The position numbers and the translations under genes were made by a program. Under the pieces are notes generated by a model. It was not told the DNA's origin. It saw only the letters and a program-made list of their open reading frames with translations, and searched no databases. A stretch of 14,652 nt of DNA from Acidaminococcus hominis (lineage in GTDB: Bacteria; Bacillota; Negativicutes; Acidaminococcales; Acidaminococcaceae), in the NCBI RefSeq assembly GCF_021044795.1, contig NZ_JAJNOP010000045.1. One strand, 5' to 3'. The first letter of the stretch is position 1. Every line of letters starts with the position of its first letter. Shown in pieces: positions 13,819 to 14,652 of the stretch.

Positions 13819-13936
13819 TTGCAGGAAACGGCGCATTCTTCCCGAAAATGTTTTAGTATAGACAGTTTGTTTCGGCTGCTTCCTCTGGCGGGTACCAGAG
13901 CCCAGGGCAGGAAACAGAAGGGAAGTGAAAGCCAGC

Positions 13937-14455
13937 ATGGAAAATAGGGAAAGACGCGAAAAGATTCTTGGTTTGCTGCAGCAGGCGGAGAATCCGTTGA
14001 CCGGTACGGACCTGGCCAGGGAATGTAAGGTCAGCCGTCAAATTATTGTAGGAGACATTGCCCTCCTGCGGGCTGGAGGAGTTTCGGTAATTTCTACCCC
14101 CAGGGGCTACCAGCTGACCACGCCTCAGCCGGCCGGAGTGCAGGAATCCTTTTTGTGCTGCCATGGCAAGGAGCAGGTGGCTGCAGAGCTGAATGCCATT
14201 GTGGACAATGGAGGAATTGTCCACAACGTGATGATTGAACATGAGGTCTACGGCTATATGGAGGCCCAGTTAAATCTCCATTCCCGCCGGGATGTGGCTC
14301 TGTACATCAAACGGATGGAAGAAACCAAGGCACCGCTCTTGGCCAGTCTGTCAGGAGGCGTACATTCCCATCTGGTGGAAACCGCCACGCAAGAAGAAAT
14401 GGAAGCCGTGCACCAGGCTTTGCAGGAATTGGGCGTGCTGTATAATCCCAAATAA
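13937..14455 (+). CDS. niaR: Niacin-responsive transcriptional repressor NiaR (HTH_11 plus 3H domain)
   Basis: A 172-residue regulator, near the ~180 of Bacillus NiaR (YrxA). The N-terminal winged helix (residues 5-60: LTGTDLARECKVSRQIIVGDIALLR, then GYQL) binds DNA. The C-terminal 3H domain carries H76, E84, H143 and H145 (GGVHSHLVE), matching in spacing the metal ligands reported for the Thermotoga protein (H79, E87, H144, H146), together with HNVMIEHEVYG. The family senses nicotinic acid and represses NAD synthesis or niacin uptake genes; none of those targets is in this window, so it may act elsewhere or on the gene that begins past the right edge. The ATG at 13937 is preferred over a GTG at 13925, which lies too close to the AGAAGGGA site; that site lies about 12 bases before the ATG, so the start is not certain. 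Confidence 0.9.
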   Translation: MENRERREKILGLLQQAENPLTGTDLARECKVSRQIIVGDIALLRAGGVSVISTPRGYQLTTPQPAGVQESFLCCHGKEQVAAELNAIVDNGGIVHNVMIEHEVYGYMEAQLNLHSRRDVALYIKRMEETKAPLLASLSGGVHSHLVETATQEEMEAVHQALQELGVLYNPK

Positions 14456-14477
14456 AATGCTCCCCAGGGGCGCATAA

Positions 14478-14509
14478 AAAAATTGCTGCCTTTGGGGGCA
14501 GCAATTTTT
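14478..14509 (+). terminator. Terminator of niaR
   Basis: AAAAATTGCTGCC (14478-14490) and GGCAGCAATTTTT (14497-14509) form a perfect 13-bp stem with a six-base loop and a T-run, 23 bases after the niaR stop. Confidence 0.92.
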
Positions 14510-14577
14510 GTTGGGCAGGGAACCTGGGGGTTGAACAGCAGTTTCTAAAAATCATACAAAACCATATAAACATGATT

Positions 14578-14591
14578 ATTTTGTACAAAAT
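14578..14591. repeat. Palindrome ATTTTGTACAAAAT upstream of the next gene
   Basis: A perfect 14-base palindrome just upstream of the AT-rich promoter region of the gene beyond the right edge. It fits the TNGT-ACNA pattern of GntR/FadR-type operators, but no such regulator is in the window. It resembles TGTATACAAAAT seen upstream of gdhA and at the RNA promoter. Confidence 0.4.
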
Positions 14592-14599
14592 TCGAACAA

Positions 14600-14652
14600 T
14601 ATAATTGCATTTTGTAATATAATAGTATTAATAATTTACAGAATGGAGGTGA
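14600..14652 (+). promoter_or_regulatory. Promoter region and ribosome-binding site of the next gene
   Basis: Two TATAAT boxes (14600-14605 and 14618-14623) lie in very AT-rich sequence without a clear -35. The window ends in GGAGGTGA (14645-14652), a near-perfect Shine-Dalgarno, so a + strand gene should begin a few bases past the edge. Confidence 0.55.

Noticed and set aside
1..14652. CRISPR array, tRNA, rRNA, phage or restriction-modification genes
   Set aside because: No regularly spaced repeats, no recognisable structural RNA sequence and no genes of those families were seen on reading both strands.

Overview
The window is a bacterial chromosomal segment. Its moderately high GC content, strong Shine-Dalgarno sites, mix of NAD-type glutamate dehydrogenase, DapL-type lysine/diaminopimelate synthesis, a NiaR-type niacin repressor and a PotABCD polyamine importer suggest a Firmicute, most likely of the Negativicutes. 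An amino-acid fermenter such as an Acidaminococcus relative would fit. This placement is an inference from gene content and general sequence character, not a measured phylogeny.

Layout, left to right. The first ~120 bases are the 3' end of an IS30-type insertion sequence. It is followed by a well-formed promoter and dapL, then a small secreted protein (both +). A bidirectional terminator separates these from a minus-strand pair: an MFS efflux transporter and a secreted alpha/beta hydrolase, translationally coupled. The hydrolase has a frameshift that detaches its catalytic histidine region. Next comes the minus-strand operon potA-potB-potC-potD, read right to left, ending in two hairpins. A tandem HD-domain protein, preceded by tiny overlapping leader ORFs, runs divergently from potA. 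It is followed by a highly expressed glutamate dehydrogenase (codon use unlike its neighbours) with a perfect terminator. A 384-base gap then holds a complete promoter-to-terminator unit of about 115 nt, which is a candidate small RNA or an attenuator leader for the next gene, murI. A MATE transporter (-) converges on murI and is divergent from niaR (+). The last bases are the promoter region and ribosome-binding site of the next gene.

How the genes relate. Several consume or make glutamate: GDH links 2-oxoglutarate and glutamate, MurI makes D-glutamate for the cell wall, and DapL uses glutamate as amino donor to make LL-diaminopimelate, also a wall precursor. PotABCD imports polyamines. The potA and GDH promoters share an identical 15-base core around the -10 box, which hints at common regulation.

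The best candidates for something undescribed are the RNA unit at 11332-11446, the HD protein with a degenerate N-terminal repeat, the leader-ORF cascade in front of it, and the shared promoter core. No CRISPR array, tRNA, rRNA, phage region or defence island was seen.
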